Positions 1 through 7,240 of a DNA stretch of 11,668 bases are shown here, piece after piece (positions within the stretch are counted from its first letter, which is position 1; every line of letters starts with the position of its first letter). The DNA comes from an uncultured Clostridia bacterium (GTDB lineage Bacteria > Bacillota > Clostridia > Oscillospirales > Acutalibacteraceae), in assembly GCA_947174455.1 (NCBI GenBank), contig CAMWIZ010000008.1, positions 1-11,668 of the forward strand. Direction: 5' to 3'. Both the position numbers and the translations under genes were made by a program. Below the pieces are notes generated by a model, which searched no databases, was not told the origin of the DNA, and saw nothing but the letters and a program-made list of their open reading frames with translations.

Positions 1-1
1 C

Positions 2-1144
2 GATAAAATAGAGCATAATTTTAACGTAATAAAAAATTCGGTATCGCACAGTGCAAAGCTATGCTGTGTAGTTAAAGCGGATGCCTACGGTCATGGCTCA
101 CCGGAGCTTTCTGCGTTTTATGAGAGGTTGGGTGCAGATTTTTTTGCGGTTTCCAATTTAGAGGAAGCGTTGGAGGTTCGAAGCAGCGGTGTAACGAGGC
201 CAATACTTATATTGGGCTATACCCCGGCGGATTGGGTAAAGGAACTTGCAGACAACAATATTTCTCAGACTGTATTTTCCCTTGAATACGGCAAGGAGCT
301 TGCAGACGCTGCGGTAAGACTTGGTGTTACAGTAAAGGTTCACATTAAAATTGACACAGGTATGAGCCGTATTGGCTTTATGTGCCAGGATGTTGAGAGT
401 GACGATGCACCTCAGCAGGCTTATAAGGTATTCAAGCTTGACGGTTTGAAAGTTGAGGGGATATTTACCCATTTTGCTGTTGCCGATGAAAAAGAGGAGG
501 GCAGAGAGTACACAGAGCATCAGCTTGAATGCTTTGGTTTCGTAATTGATTCCCTGCGTAAGCGAGGTGTGGAAACAGACAAGCTTATTTGCCACTGCGC
601 AAACAGTGCGGCAATAATGGACTACCCCAATGCACACATCAATATGGTTCGTGCGGGAATAATACTGTATGGTCTTGCTCCGTCAGGTAAGCTTAGGGGA
701 CAACTGGACTTGCAGCCTGCAATGGAGATAAAATCCGTTGTCGCTCATATTAAAGAGATTAAGGCAGGTACTACAGTCAGCTACGGCAGGACCTTTACCG
801 CTGAAAAAAACATGAAGATAGCAACAGTTCCCATAGGCTATGCAGACGGATATATAAGGAATCTGTCGGGCAATGCCTATATGTCGGTAGGCGGTGTAAG
901 AGCAAAGGTCGTGGGAAGAATTTGCATGGATCAGTGTATGCTTGATGTTTCGTATATAGATAATGTTAAGGTTGGAGATACTGTTACTGTAATAGGCAGT
1001 GACGGCAGTACGGAGATAAGCACCGATGAGGTGGCGTCTTGGACAGGCACTATAAACTATGAGGTTGTGTGCTTGGTTGGTAAAAGAGTTCCAAGAGTGT
1101 ATATTCAAAATGATGAGGTAACGGGTGTAAAAAGTTTGATTTAA
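2..1144 (+). CDS. alr: alanine racemase, 5'-truncated by the window edge
   Basis: This PLP-dependent enzyme interconverts L- and D-alanine in the cytoplasm and supplies D-Ala for peptidoglycan. The frame is open from base 2, upstream of the first in-frame ATG at 128. The residues encoded by 2-127 include VKADAYGHG, the PLP-lysine motif, with the Schiff-base lysine at visible residue 25 (bases 74-76). The true start therefore lies left of the window, probably only 10-15 codons away, because this lysine sits near residue 39 in Bacillus-type enzymes. Other family marks are SYGRTF and PIGYADGY (catalytic tyrosine at visible residue 280) and the GRICMDQCMLDVS segment near the second active-site region. 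The 380 visible residues match the family's usual 370-390. The stop is TAA, 61 bases before the polA ATG, with no terminator between, so co-transcription with polA is plausible. The identity is certain; only the start is missing. Confidence 0.95.
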   Translation, partial: DKIEHNFNVIKNSVSHSAKLCCVVKADAYGHGSPELSAFYERLGADFFAVSNLEEALEVRSSGVTRPILILGYTPADWVKELADNNISQTVFSLEYGKELADAAVRLGVTVKVHIKIDTGMSRIGFMCQDVESDDAPQQAYKVFKLDGLKVEGIFTHFAVADEKEEGREYTEHQLECFGFVIDSLRKRGVETDKLICHCANSAAIMDYPNAHINMVRAGIILYGLAPSGKLRGQLDLQPAMEIKSVVAHIKEIKAGTTVSYGRTFTAEKNMKIATVPIGYADGYIRNLSGNAYMSVGGVRAKVVGRICMDQCMLDVSYIDNVKVGDTVTVIGSDGSTEISTDEVASWTGTINYEVVCLVGKRVPRVYIQNDEVTGVKSLI

Positions 1145-1190
1145 AAGGTTTAACAAAAATGTTTTATAGTAATGTAAGCTTATAATAACG

Positions 1191-1197
1191 AAAGAGG
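1191..1197 (+). promoter_or_regulatory. ribosome binding site that sets the polA start
   Basis: AAAGAGG lies 8 bases before the ATG at 1206. An in-frame GTG at 1197 overlaps the last base of this site, so it cannot use it. The ATG at 1206 is therefore chosen as the start. Confidence 0.7.
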
Positions 1198-1205
1198 TGC
1201 AGCTC

Positions 1206-3806
1206 ATGACTTTACTTGCAGTTGACGGCAACAGCATAGTTAACAGAGCCTTCTATGGTATAAAGATGCTCACGACATCGGACGGAAAATTCACAAACGC
1301 AATATACGGATTTTTAACCATGCTTGAAAAAATTAAGAGTATGACTAATCCTGATGCAGTTGCCATTGCATTTGATATGCATTCCCCAACATTTCGTCAC
1401 AAGGCTTATGACGGCTATAAGGCCGGCAGAAAGGGTATGCCGCCTGAGCTTGCAGAGCAGTTCCCTGTATTAAAAGAACTTCTTTTGGCATTAGGGTACA
1501 GACTTGTTGAATGTGAGGGTTATGAGGCTGACGATATCCTCGGTACATTGTCCGATGTATGTGACAGAACAGGCAATGAATGCGTTATTGCCACGGGTGA
1601 CAGGGACTCGTTACAGCTTATTACGGATAATGTCAGCGTAAGGCTTTCACGTACAAAGAACCATGCACCTGTTGTTGACCTGTATGATACTGCAAAAATC
1701 CGTGAGGAGTACGGAGTAGAGCCTGCCCAGCTTATTGAAATCAAGGCTTTGCAGGGTGACAGTTCAGACAATATTCCGGGTGTTAAGGGTATAGGCCCGA
1801 AGGGTGCAGGGGACTTGATTCAGAAATTTGGTAATATTGATTATATTTACGATAATATTGACACATTGGATATAAAGGCAGCTGTCAGAAATAAGCTTAT
1901 TGCCGATAAGGACAACGCCTTTATGAGCCGTATGCTTGGTACTATATGCAAGGACGCTCCAATAGATACTGATTTAACAGGGTATTCCGTAGGTGAGGGC
2001 GATAAGCAGAGGGCAGTGCAGATGCTTCGTTCTTTGGAACTTAACACCTTTATCGAAAAGTGGGGTCTCAGTGTATACAATTCTGAGATTATGCAGTCTG
2101 CCTCGGAAGAAAACGAACAGGCAGAGCTTGACACGGAAATTTCTGTTGACAAAGCAGTGGAAAAAACAGAAGAACTTGGTAAGTCTGTATTCCTTTCAGA
2201 TTTTGAAGGTGATGTACTGCGTGCTGTTTATGTAAATCTTGAAGACAAAGTTGCTGTACTTGTCGGCACAGACGCAGAGGATTTTTTGAAGAAAATTTTA
2301 CCTAAAGGTAATGTTAAAAAAATCACAGCAGACAGTAAAAAGCTTTTTGCATTCGCAATACAAAACGGTGTGGACACAGACGGTATTGATTTTGACATTC
2401 AGCTTGCGGCATATATTCTTAATCCGTCAGCAAACTCTTACGCTGTTGACAGGATGCTTGATGAGCATAATATTGCGGTGGTGCCTTACGATGAATCTTT
2501 GTTGTATGACAGCACATTGTCAGCACAGACTGCCGCCTTGCCAAGGCTTGCTGAGAAAATATCAGCTCAACTTGACGCAAACGGTCAGACAGAACTTTTG
2601 AGGGAAATGGAAATTCCTCTTGCAAGGGTTCTTGCTGATATGGAAATTCTCGGTGTTAAGGTGGATAAGCAAGGTATAATTGAATACGGCGAAATGCTCT
2701 CAAAAAAGGTATGCGAGCTTACCGAAGAGATTTACAGTGAGGTGGGTTATGAATTTAACATAAATTCGCCCAAGCAGCTGGGAGTTGCCTTGTTTGAAAA
2801 GTTAGGTCTGCCTTGCTCAAAGAAAACCAAGACGGGTTACTCCACAAATGCTGAGGTTTTAGAAGGTTTACGCTATGCTCACCCTGTAATAAACAAGATT
2901 CTGGAGTACCGTTCGCTTTCTAAACTGAAATCAACTTATTGTGACGGACTGGTAAAGGAGACCGATGAAAACAACAGAATACATTCTGTATTTAATCAAA
3001 CCGAAACAAGAACAGGAAGAATAAGCTCATTAGAGCCTAATCTTCAGAATATTCCCGTAAGAACCGAGGTAGGCAGGGAACTGAGAAGATTTTTTGTTGC
3101 TCAAAACGGCTGGACTCTTGTAGATGCGGACTACTCACAAATTGAGCTTAGAGTTCTTGCACATATTGCAGATGATAAGGAAATGATAAAGGCTTTTACG
3201 GACGGAGTGGACGTTCATACCGTGACTGCCGCACAGGTTTTCAATTTGCCTGTTGATATGGTTACCTCATCAATGCGAAGCAGAGCGAAGGCTGTAAACT
3301 TCGGTATAGTATACGGAATAGGTGCTTTTTCACTTTCAAAGGATATCGGTGTAACACGCAAGGAAGCAGACAACTATATTAAAGCATATCTTGCACATTA
3401 CAGCGGTGTTGACGCTTATATGAACGAGGTAGTACAAGAGGCAAAGGAACGTGGCTATGTAGAAACTATGTCGGGCAGACGCAGATATTTGCCTGAGCTT
3501 GCTTCGTCCAACCACAACATGAGGTCGTTTGGCGAGCGTGTTGCAAGAAATATGCCTATTCAGGGTGCTGCCGCAGATATAATTAAAACAGCAATGATTA
3601 GAGTTTACAACAGATTGAAAAGCGAGAATATGCAGGCAAAGCTTATATTGCAAGTGCATGATGAATTGATAGTCGAGGCGCCCAAGGAGGAGGCGGAGAA
3701 AGCCGCACAAATTCTGACAGAGGAAATGGAAAATGCGGTAAAGCTGAGCGTTCCGCTCACCGCCGATGCCAATATCGGCGACACATGGTATGATGCAAAG
3801 GGATAA
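1206..3806 (+). CDS. polA: DNA polymerase I
   Basis: This 866-residue repair and Okazaki-fragment-processing polymerase acts on DNA in the cytoplasm. The N-terminal 5'-nuclease domain (about residues 1-290) shows LAVDGNSIVNRAFYG, GYEADDILGTLSD, ATGDRDSLQL and the helix-hairpin-helix KGIGPKGA. A middle 3'-5'-exonuclease-like domain spans about 325-500. It keeps a D-x-E pair (D332, E334), but the later metal-binding carboxylates are not recognisable, so proofreading is probably absent, as in many Gram-positive Pol I enzymes. The polymerase domain has motif A DYSQIELR (D642), motif B with R693, K695, F699 and Y703, and motif C VHDE (H818, D819, E820). The catalytic aspartates are intact. Phe at 699 is the usual residue at the position that favours exclusion of dideoxynucleotides. 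Length is normal (B. subtilis is about 880). Two membrane-protein genes follow closely. The identity is certain. Confidence 0.97.
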   Translation: MTLLAVDGNSIVNRAFYGIKMLTTSDGKFTNAIYGFLTMLEKIKSMTNPDAVAIAFDMHSPTFRHKAYDGYKAGRKGMPPELAEQFPVLKELLLALGYRLVECEGYEADDILGTLSDVCDRTGNECVIATGDRDSLQLITDNVSVRLSRTKNHAPVVDLYDTAKIREEYGVEPAQLIEIKALQGDSSDNIPGVKGIGPKGAGDLIQKFGNIDYIYDNIDTLDIKAAVRNKLIADKDNAFMSRMLGTICKDAPIDTDLTGYSVGEGDKQRAVQMLRSLELNTFIEKWGLSVYNSEIMQSASEENEQAELDTEISVDKAVEKTEELGKSVFLSDFEGDVLRAVYVNLEDKVAVLVGTDAEDFLKKILPKGNVKKITADSKKLFAFAIQNGVDTDGIDFDIQLAAYILNPSANSYAVDRMLDEHNIAVVPYDESLLYDSTLSAQTAALPRLAEKISAQLDANGQTELLREMEIPLARVLADMEILGVKVDKQGIIEYGEMLSKKVCELTEEIYSEVGYEFNINSPKQLGVALFEKLGLPCSKKTKTGYSTNAEVLEGLRYAHPVINKILEYRSLSKLKSTYCDGLVKETDENNRIHSVFNQTETRTGRISSLEPNLQNIPVRTEVGRELRRFFVAQNGWTLVDADYSQIELRVLAHIADDKEMIKAFTDGVDVHTVTAAQVFNLPVDMVTSSMRSRAKAVNFGIVYGIGAFSLSKDIGVTRKEADNYIKAYLAHYSGVDAYMNEVVQEAKERGYVETMSGRRRYLPELASSNHNMRSFGERVARNMPIQGAAADIIKTAMIRVYNRLKSENMQAKLILQVHDELIVEAPKEEAEKAAQILTEEMENAVKLSVPLTADANIGDTWYDAKG

Positions 3807-3811
3807 ATGAG

Positions 3812-3825
3812 AACCTGCGGAGGTT
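3812..3825 (+). promoter_or_regulatory. small hairpin overlapping the ribosome site of the next gene
   Basis: AACCT (3812-3816) and AGGTT (3821-3825) form a 5-bp stem with a GCGG loop. The Shine-Dalgarno GGAGG for the gene at 3832 occupies 3819-3823, so half of it lies in the stem. The hairpin may mildly limit translation until ribosomes leaving polA open it. The stem is short and could be chance. Confidence 0.25.
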
Positions 3826-3831
3826 GGTGGA

Positions 3832-4461
3832 ATGGAAGAGCTTAACGAAAAAATAGAAACTGAGAAGTGTTCGGAAGAGGAAGATCAATTCGAAAAAGAA
3901 TTCGAAGAAGAAAGGTTTGCACGCAACGGTCTTACTTTAGTTATGCTTCTGACAAGTGTATTTACTATTTTGTACCACATTATAGACAGATGTTTAGTTG
4001 TCGGAGCGGCTTGTGTGTATTTAAATACCGCAGTCAGCTTTTTGATAGTAGCCACGAATATAGTGTATGTGATTTTCTTTTTTGCTGTAATCCGAAAGAT
4101 GGAAACTTATAGAGGAGTTTATGTATTATGGATTGTTATGGCGGTTCTCGGTATTGTTTCATCAACTGTTGACGCAGTTAACTATGTAAAGGATATGACG
4201 GGCGGTACGAAAACGCAGCAGATCGAGGTTTACTATGCAGGGGAAAATTACATTACCTTTACAGACGAAAACGGTGAGAGCGTCCGGCTTGATATTACGC
4301 AGAAACTGATTGATGAAATTAACGAAAAATGTCCGATTGATGCAGATGCAGATTATGTTAGCTTGGATACAAACTCGTCGAGGAGAGTTAAACCACGCAA
4401 AAACAGCATAACGGTCGAGTATTTCCCTAACACGGAAACACTGAGCAAAATTATTTTTTAA
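3832..4461 (+). CDS. unknown membrane protein with acidic N-terminus and extracytoplasmic C-terminal domain
   Basis: I do not recognise this 209-residue protein. Residues 1-31 are very rich in Glu and Lys/Arg (hydrophilic, possibly helical). Hydrophobic segments follow at about 33-50, 66-87 and 95-115. The basic RKMETYR stretch at 88-94 would sit inside by the positive-inside rule, which gives an N-in, C-out topology with three helices. The C-terminal 90 residues (about 120-209) are soluble, with alternating hydrophobic and polar residues suggesting beta strands, and end in a hydrophobic tail. The start is supported by GGAGG 8 bases before the ATG. It lies 25 bases after the polA stop and 18 before the next gene, so it is probably in one transcript with them. 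No function can be assigned. A second helix within 54-70 would flip the topology. Confidence 0.85.
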   Translation: MEELNEKIETEKCSEEEDQFEKEFEEERFARNGLTLVMLLTSVFTILYHIIDRCLVVGAACVYLNTAVSFLIVATNIVYVIFFFAVIRKMETYRGVYVLWIVMAVLGIVSSTVDAVNYVKDMTGGTKTQQIEVYYAGENYITFTDENGESVRLDITQKLIDEINEKCPIDADADYVSLDTNSSRRVKPRKNSITVEYFPNTETLSKIIF

Positions 4462-4479
4462 TAGAAGGAGGGAGTCTGT

Positions 4480-4845
4480 ATGTACAAAAGACTTTGTGAT
4501 TATATTGAGTATATTAAGGGAGCAACCGAACAGGAAAAGTTAAAAAAACTCTCAAAGGATGAGCTTGTCGCACTGAAGGAAGATTTGTTACTGCAAATCA
4601 GTTTCTTTCAACACGAAAGATTTATTCATCTTATAGTAACGGTATTGTTTGCATTATGTGCCGTTGCGGTACTGATTGCAATGACATATTTTAAGTCTGT
4701 TGCTATGCTTATATTGTTTGTGCTGATACTGGTACTTCTGTTTCCGTACATTATTCATTATTTCCACTTGGAAAACGGTGTGCAGGAGCTGTATACATAC
4801 TATGACCGCATTATCGGCAAAAGTTTTGGTGAAAAGAAAAAGTGA
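4480..4845 (+). CDS. unknown small membrane protein, two helices
   Basis: This 121-residue protein is not recognised. A charged, helix-forming N-terminal half (about 1-47, with a Lys/Glu/Leu-rich stretch EKLKKLSKDELVALKEDLLL that may form a short coiled coil) precedes two hydrophobic helices at about 50-69 and 72-93. A short cytoplasmic tail ends in GEKKK. Both ends are predicted to be inside. A strong ribosome site, AAGGAGGG (4465-4472), precedes the ATG by 7 bases. It follows the previous membrane protein by 18 bases, so the two are likely made together and may act at the membrane as partners, but that rests on position only. Confidence 0.85.
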   Translation: MYKRLCDYIEYIKGATEQEKLKKLSKDELVALKEDLLLQISFFQHERFIHLIVTVLFALCAVAVLIAMTYFKSVAMLILFVLILVLLFPYIIHYFHLENGVQELYTYYDRIIGKSFGEKKK

Positions 4846-4849
4846 GCAG

Positions 4850-4972
4850 CACCCTTGCCGACGTTCGTAATTGCCATAACGCTTTGCATTAGGAAAGCGG
4901 AGGGTGGAACGATGACTTTACTTCTTAATAAAAGGCAAAGGTGGGTAGAACCTGCTGTAAGTGGTTCTACCC
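4850..4972 (+). ncRNA. hairpin-rich stretch, possible structured RNA or leader
   Basis: Several inverted repeats cluster here. CGCTTT (4880-4885) pairs with AAAGCG (4894-4899) around an 8-base loop. CACCCT (4850-4855) can pair with AGGGTG (4901-4906), enclosing that hairpin. Alternatively CACCCTTGCC (4850-4859) pairs with GGCAAAGGTG (4934-4943) at 9 of 10 positions. A perfect 10-bp hairpin is formed by GGGTAGAACC (4943-4952) and GGTTCTACCC (4963-4972). The first two large pairings exclude each other, and the AGGGTG arm covers the ribosome site of the small ORF at 4912. I do not recognise a known RNA family. It could be a leader controlling that ORF, a processed 3' end of the polA transcript, or a repeat element. 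The pairings are seen in the sequence; the function is speculation. Confidence 0.25.
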
Positions 4973-5010
4973 CAAGAATAAAATTTTATAATATAGTACG
5001 CAAAATATAA
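4912..5010 (+). CDS. possible small ORF of 32 codons
   Basis: ATG at 4912 is preceded by GGAGGG (4899-4904) at 7 bases and opens 32 codons ending in TAA at 5008-5010. The product would be a basic peptide containing RQRWVEPAVSGS and ending FYNIVRKI, with no hydrophobic helix. The stop overlaps the first bases of the terminator stem at 5009, a spacing that fits a last gene of the upstream transcript. Against it: the ORF is short, resembles nothing I know, and a perfect 10-bp inverted repeat (4943-4972) falls inside it, so the base sequence may be constrained as RNA instead. Confidence 0.3.
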   Translation: MTLLLNKRQRWVEPAVSGSTPRIKFYNIVRKI

Positions 5011-5060
5011 AAGCCACATGGCAGTGACGGAGGAAATATCACTGCTATGTGGCTTTTCTT
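5009..5060. terminator. bidirectional intrinsic terminator between convergent genes
   Basis: A 19-bp stem pairs 5009-5027 with 5039-5057. It has a single G-U pair (5020/5046) and an 11-base loop, and contains GCCACAT and ATGTGGC arms. On the plus strand it runs into TTTTCTTT. On the minus strand it runs into TTTTATATTTT. It would end the alr-polA-side transcript and the amylase transcript, whose stop lies 61 bases away. Confidence 0.9.
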
Positions 5061-5117
5061 TAATTATCATTATCTTTTCCACAATGAATTGAAAATATGA
5101 GGAAAAGTGATGTTGAT

Positions 5118-6800
5118 TTAGTTTTCGCTGTCTATATATTCAAATCTCGGAACTTTTCTGCCATCGACTTCAACAACATCACAGAACATTTTTGCAGGTC
5201 TTACCCAGTAATCACCGTTGTTGTAAAGCTGCTTGTAAATAACAGTCTTTTCCAATGTTTCCGAGTCTGTTGCAAACGCTATAACCGCATACTCATTTCC
5301 CTTGAAGTGACGGTACCTGCCAAGTTTAATATCTGTTTCTTTTTCAACTTCCTGCTCAGTGTCTTTACAATCGGAATTAGCTTCGGCAGAGGGAATTTCA
5401 ACCTTTACGTTTGCTTCCTTATTGATTTGCTCACAGAAATCTTTGTAGTTGAAATAACCGTTATGAAGTACAAGAACTCTTGAACCGTTTGCAGGAATCA
5501 TAATATGAACATGGTTGTTTTCTACTCTGTACTCGCTTCCGTCTATCAGTACATCTGTCAGAACACATCCGCCCTCAATGTTAAAGTCAACCCAAACCTC
5601 GCTGTCGTTAACGTTTAGTGCGGTAAGAACCGTTTGGTCATTTGTAAATCTTTTAAATACAAGCTGTTCATTTCTTATAAGCACGTTTTCAAATTTACCT
5701 TCGCACAAAGCCTTGAAGTGTTTCTTTACAGCGGAAAGCTTGCTTATGTGCGTTGCAAGTCCCGTGTAATCGTGCGGTGCAGAGGAGAGGTCAAGCGTAG
5801 GACGCAGCATATCGTCACTGTTGTTTGTTCTCTTTCCTTCAATCGCCCATTCGCTTCCGTAGTAAATTGATGGAACACCGGGCATTGTGAACAGCAATGT
5901 ATGAACATTTTTTATGTGCTGAATGTTTTTTAGTGTACTTGCTATACGGTTGACGTCATGGTTATCAACAAAATTGTACAGGCAAAGGTTTTGGTATATT
6001 CCGCCGTTTGCAAACTGCCTTTGCATTGAGTGTGCAATCTCAAAGTAGTTTTTGTCGTTATGCGAGGAGTATATACCCTTGTAGCACTCATAGTTTGTTA
6101 CAGAGTCCATCATGTACGGGTTTGCCCAACGGTTGTAGTCACCGTGGATTATTTCACCCATAAGCCAAAATTCGGGATCCTTTTCCTTACAGAAACGGCG
6201 AAGCTCTTTGAAGAATTCCGGGTCTATGCAGTCTGCCGCATCAAGTCTTAAACCGTCAATGTGAAACTCGTCCATCCAAAGCTCCACTGCTTTTATAAGA
6301 TGACCCACAACAGCGGGATTTTTTAAATTAAGCTTTACAAGGTCGTAATGACCGCTCCAGCCCTCGTACCAGAAATTATCACCGTAGGGTGAACGTCCGT
6401 CAAAGTTAAGATTTTGGAACCAAGAGGAATATTGTGATGCCTGTCCGTTCTTCTGTACGTCTTGAAATGCCCAGAAATCTCTGCCAACGTGGTTGAACAC
6501 GCCGTCCAAAACGATTCTTATACCGTTTTCGTGGAGTTTATCACAAATTTTCTTAAAGCTTTCGTTGTCACCTAAACGACAGTCTATATGATAGTAATCG
6601 CTTGTATCATAGCCATGCTTTTTGGACTGAAACACAGGTCCGAGATAAAGTGCGTTAACCCCCAATTCTTTCAGATGAGGAATCCAGTCTGTCAGTTTAT
6701 CAAGTCTGTATTCTGTTATGCCGTCGTTATATTCGGGGCATCCGCAGAATCCGATGGGATAGATATGGTAGAACACAGAATTTTTGATCCATTGACTCAT
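5118..6800 (-). CDS. GH13 alpha-amylase-family glycosidase with C-terminal DUF1653 domain
   Basis: This 560-residue enzyme should hydrolyse alpha-1,4-glucosidic bonds in starch or maltodextrin fragments. It has no signal peptide, so it is cytoplasmic and likely acts on imported or stored glucans. The TIM barrel fills about residues 8-365 with all four GH13 regions: DGVFNH (99-104), GLRLDAADC (183-191, nucleophile D187), GEIIHG (215-220, acid/base E216) and FVDNHD (277-282, D282). A beta-sandwich C domain spans about 370-447. After an acidic linker (about 460-490), residues 493-557 match DUF1653, with RYRHFKGNEY near its start, WVRP inside it, and VPRFEYI at the end. DUF1653 is usually a separate small protein of unknown role. 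The ATG at 6800 has AAAGG about 13 bases upstream, rather far. The gene is monocistronic, converging on the terminator at 5009-5060. The exact substrate is not determinable here. Confidence 0.93.
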   Translation of the reverse strand: MSQWIKNSVFYHIYPIGFCGCPEYNDGITEYRLDKLTDWIPHLKELGVNALYLGPVFQSKKHGYDTSDYYHIDCRLGDNESFKKICDKLHENGIRIVLDGVFNHVGRDFWAFQDVQKNGQASQYSSWFQNLNFDGRSPYGDNFWYEGWSGHYDLVKLNLKNPAVVGHLIKAVELWMDEFHIDGLRLDAADCIDPEFFKELRRFCKEKDPEFWLMGEIIHGDYNRWANPYMMDSVTNYECYKGIYSSHNDKNYFEIAHSMQRQFANGGIYQNLCLYNFVDNHDVNRIASTLKNIQHIKNVHTLLFTMPGVPSIYYGSEWAIEGKRTNNSDDMLRPTLDLSSAPHDYTGLATHISKLSAVKKHFKALCEGKFENVLIRNEQLVFKRFTNDQTVLTALNVNDSEVWVDFNIEGGCVLTDVLIDGSEYRVENNHVHIMIPANGSRVLVLHNGYFNYKDFCEQINKEANVKVEIPSAEANSDCKDTEQEVEKETDIKLGRYRHFKGNEYAVIAFATDSETLEKTVIYKQLYNNGDYWVRPAKMFCDVVEVDGRKVPRFEYIDSEN

Positions 6801-6846
6801 AATAAAATATCAACCTTTCGCAGTAACATATAAATATACATTATGT

Positions 6847-6860
6847 ACGCTTAACAGCGT
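6847..6860. promoter_or_regulatory. small palindrome at the amylase start-of-transcription zone
   Basis: ACGCT (6847-6851) and AGCGT (6856-6860) form an inverted repeat around TAAC, just downstream of the extended -10 candidate on the minus strand. Its position suits a repressor operator for a sugar-utilisation gene. It is short, and I do not recognise the motif. Confidence 0.2.
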
Positions 6861-6901
6861 TATAGCATATATATTTTACAACATCTCTTGTGAAAATGCA
6901 A
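6860..6901 (-). promoter_or_regulatory. candidate amylase promoter(s)
   Basis: On the minus strand TTGCAT (6896-6901) and TAAAAT (6873-6878) are 17 bases apart. The -10 matches well and the -35 only in its TTG. A second candidate is the extended -10 TGCTATAAC (6860-6868), which lacks a clear -35. Either would give a leader of roughly 50-70 bases before the ATG at 6800. Confidence 0.45.
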
Positions 6902-7044
6902 CTGTTTTTTGTTATTTTTACTAATTCATTTGATGCTTGACAATTCAACAGGCTGTAAACCCTTATATATTTTTCCACTTAATAATAATGTTATGCAGAA
7001 TTTATCGTTCTTATTTGTAAATTTTTTGTCATTGTCTTAATTTA

Positions 7045-7073
7045 TTGTGGAAATTATATCCGTATTGTATTAT
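7045..7073 (+). promoter_or_regulatory. candidate ppa promoter
   Basis: TTGTGG (7045-7050) and TATTAT (7068-7073) have 17 bases between them. The -10 has five of six consensus bases and the -35 is weak. A perfect TATAAT also occurs at 7099-7104 but has no -35 at the right distance. Use of the first would give a leader of about 160 bases. Confidence 0.4.
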
Positions 7074-7240
7074 AAACATTAGGGCGATACAGAACAATTA
7101 TAATGAGCGAATTGCTTTATTGGTTCTTTTGGCATATCACGTAAAGATCAGGCAGGTACATTGGCACTTGTCAGGCTTTTATGCGGTATGTTGAAGAAAA
7201 TGCAGAAAAAGCATTGAAGTTTTACTACGGAGGAAAAGAT

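Larger units (their letters stand above)
6801..7240. other. divergent intergenic region between the amylase and ppa genes
   Basis: This AT-rich 440-base gap separates two divergently transcribed genes and should hold both promoters. I see no tRNA, no convincing gene and no recognised riboswitch. The right-hand part (about 7110-7240) is less AT-rich and has open frames of about 30 codons in more than one frame, ending at or running into the ppa start. Confidence 0.6.

Noticed and set aside
1181..1186. Perfect TATAAT before polA
   Set aside because: A transcript from it would begin at about 1193, inside or after the polA ribosome site, and there is no -35 box at the right distance.
1197..1205. 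GTG at 1197 as the polA start
   Set aside because: It overlaps the ribosome site itself. The ATG at 1206 has correct spacing and gives the usual beginning of the nuclease domain.
158..1237. Long minus-strand open frames opposite alr
   Set aside because: They are antisense shadows of a clear alanine racemase frame and show no ribosome sites or recognisable domains.
3867..4112. 81-codon open frame overlapping the first membrane protein gene
   Set aside because: It lies within the better-supported gene at 3832, in another frame, and has no ribosome site.
4901..4914. AGGGTGGAAC resembles the T-box core AGGGTGGNACC
   Set aside because: The match breaks after AC, the complement lies upstream instead of in a following terminator, and no plus-strand gene of the aminoacyl-tRNA or amino acid type follows.
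7181..7240. 20-residue N-terminal extension of pyrophosphatase
   Set aside because: There is no ribosome site before 7181, while GGAGG is well placed for the ATG at 7241.
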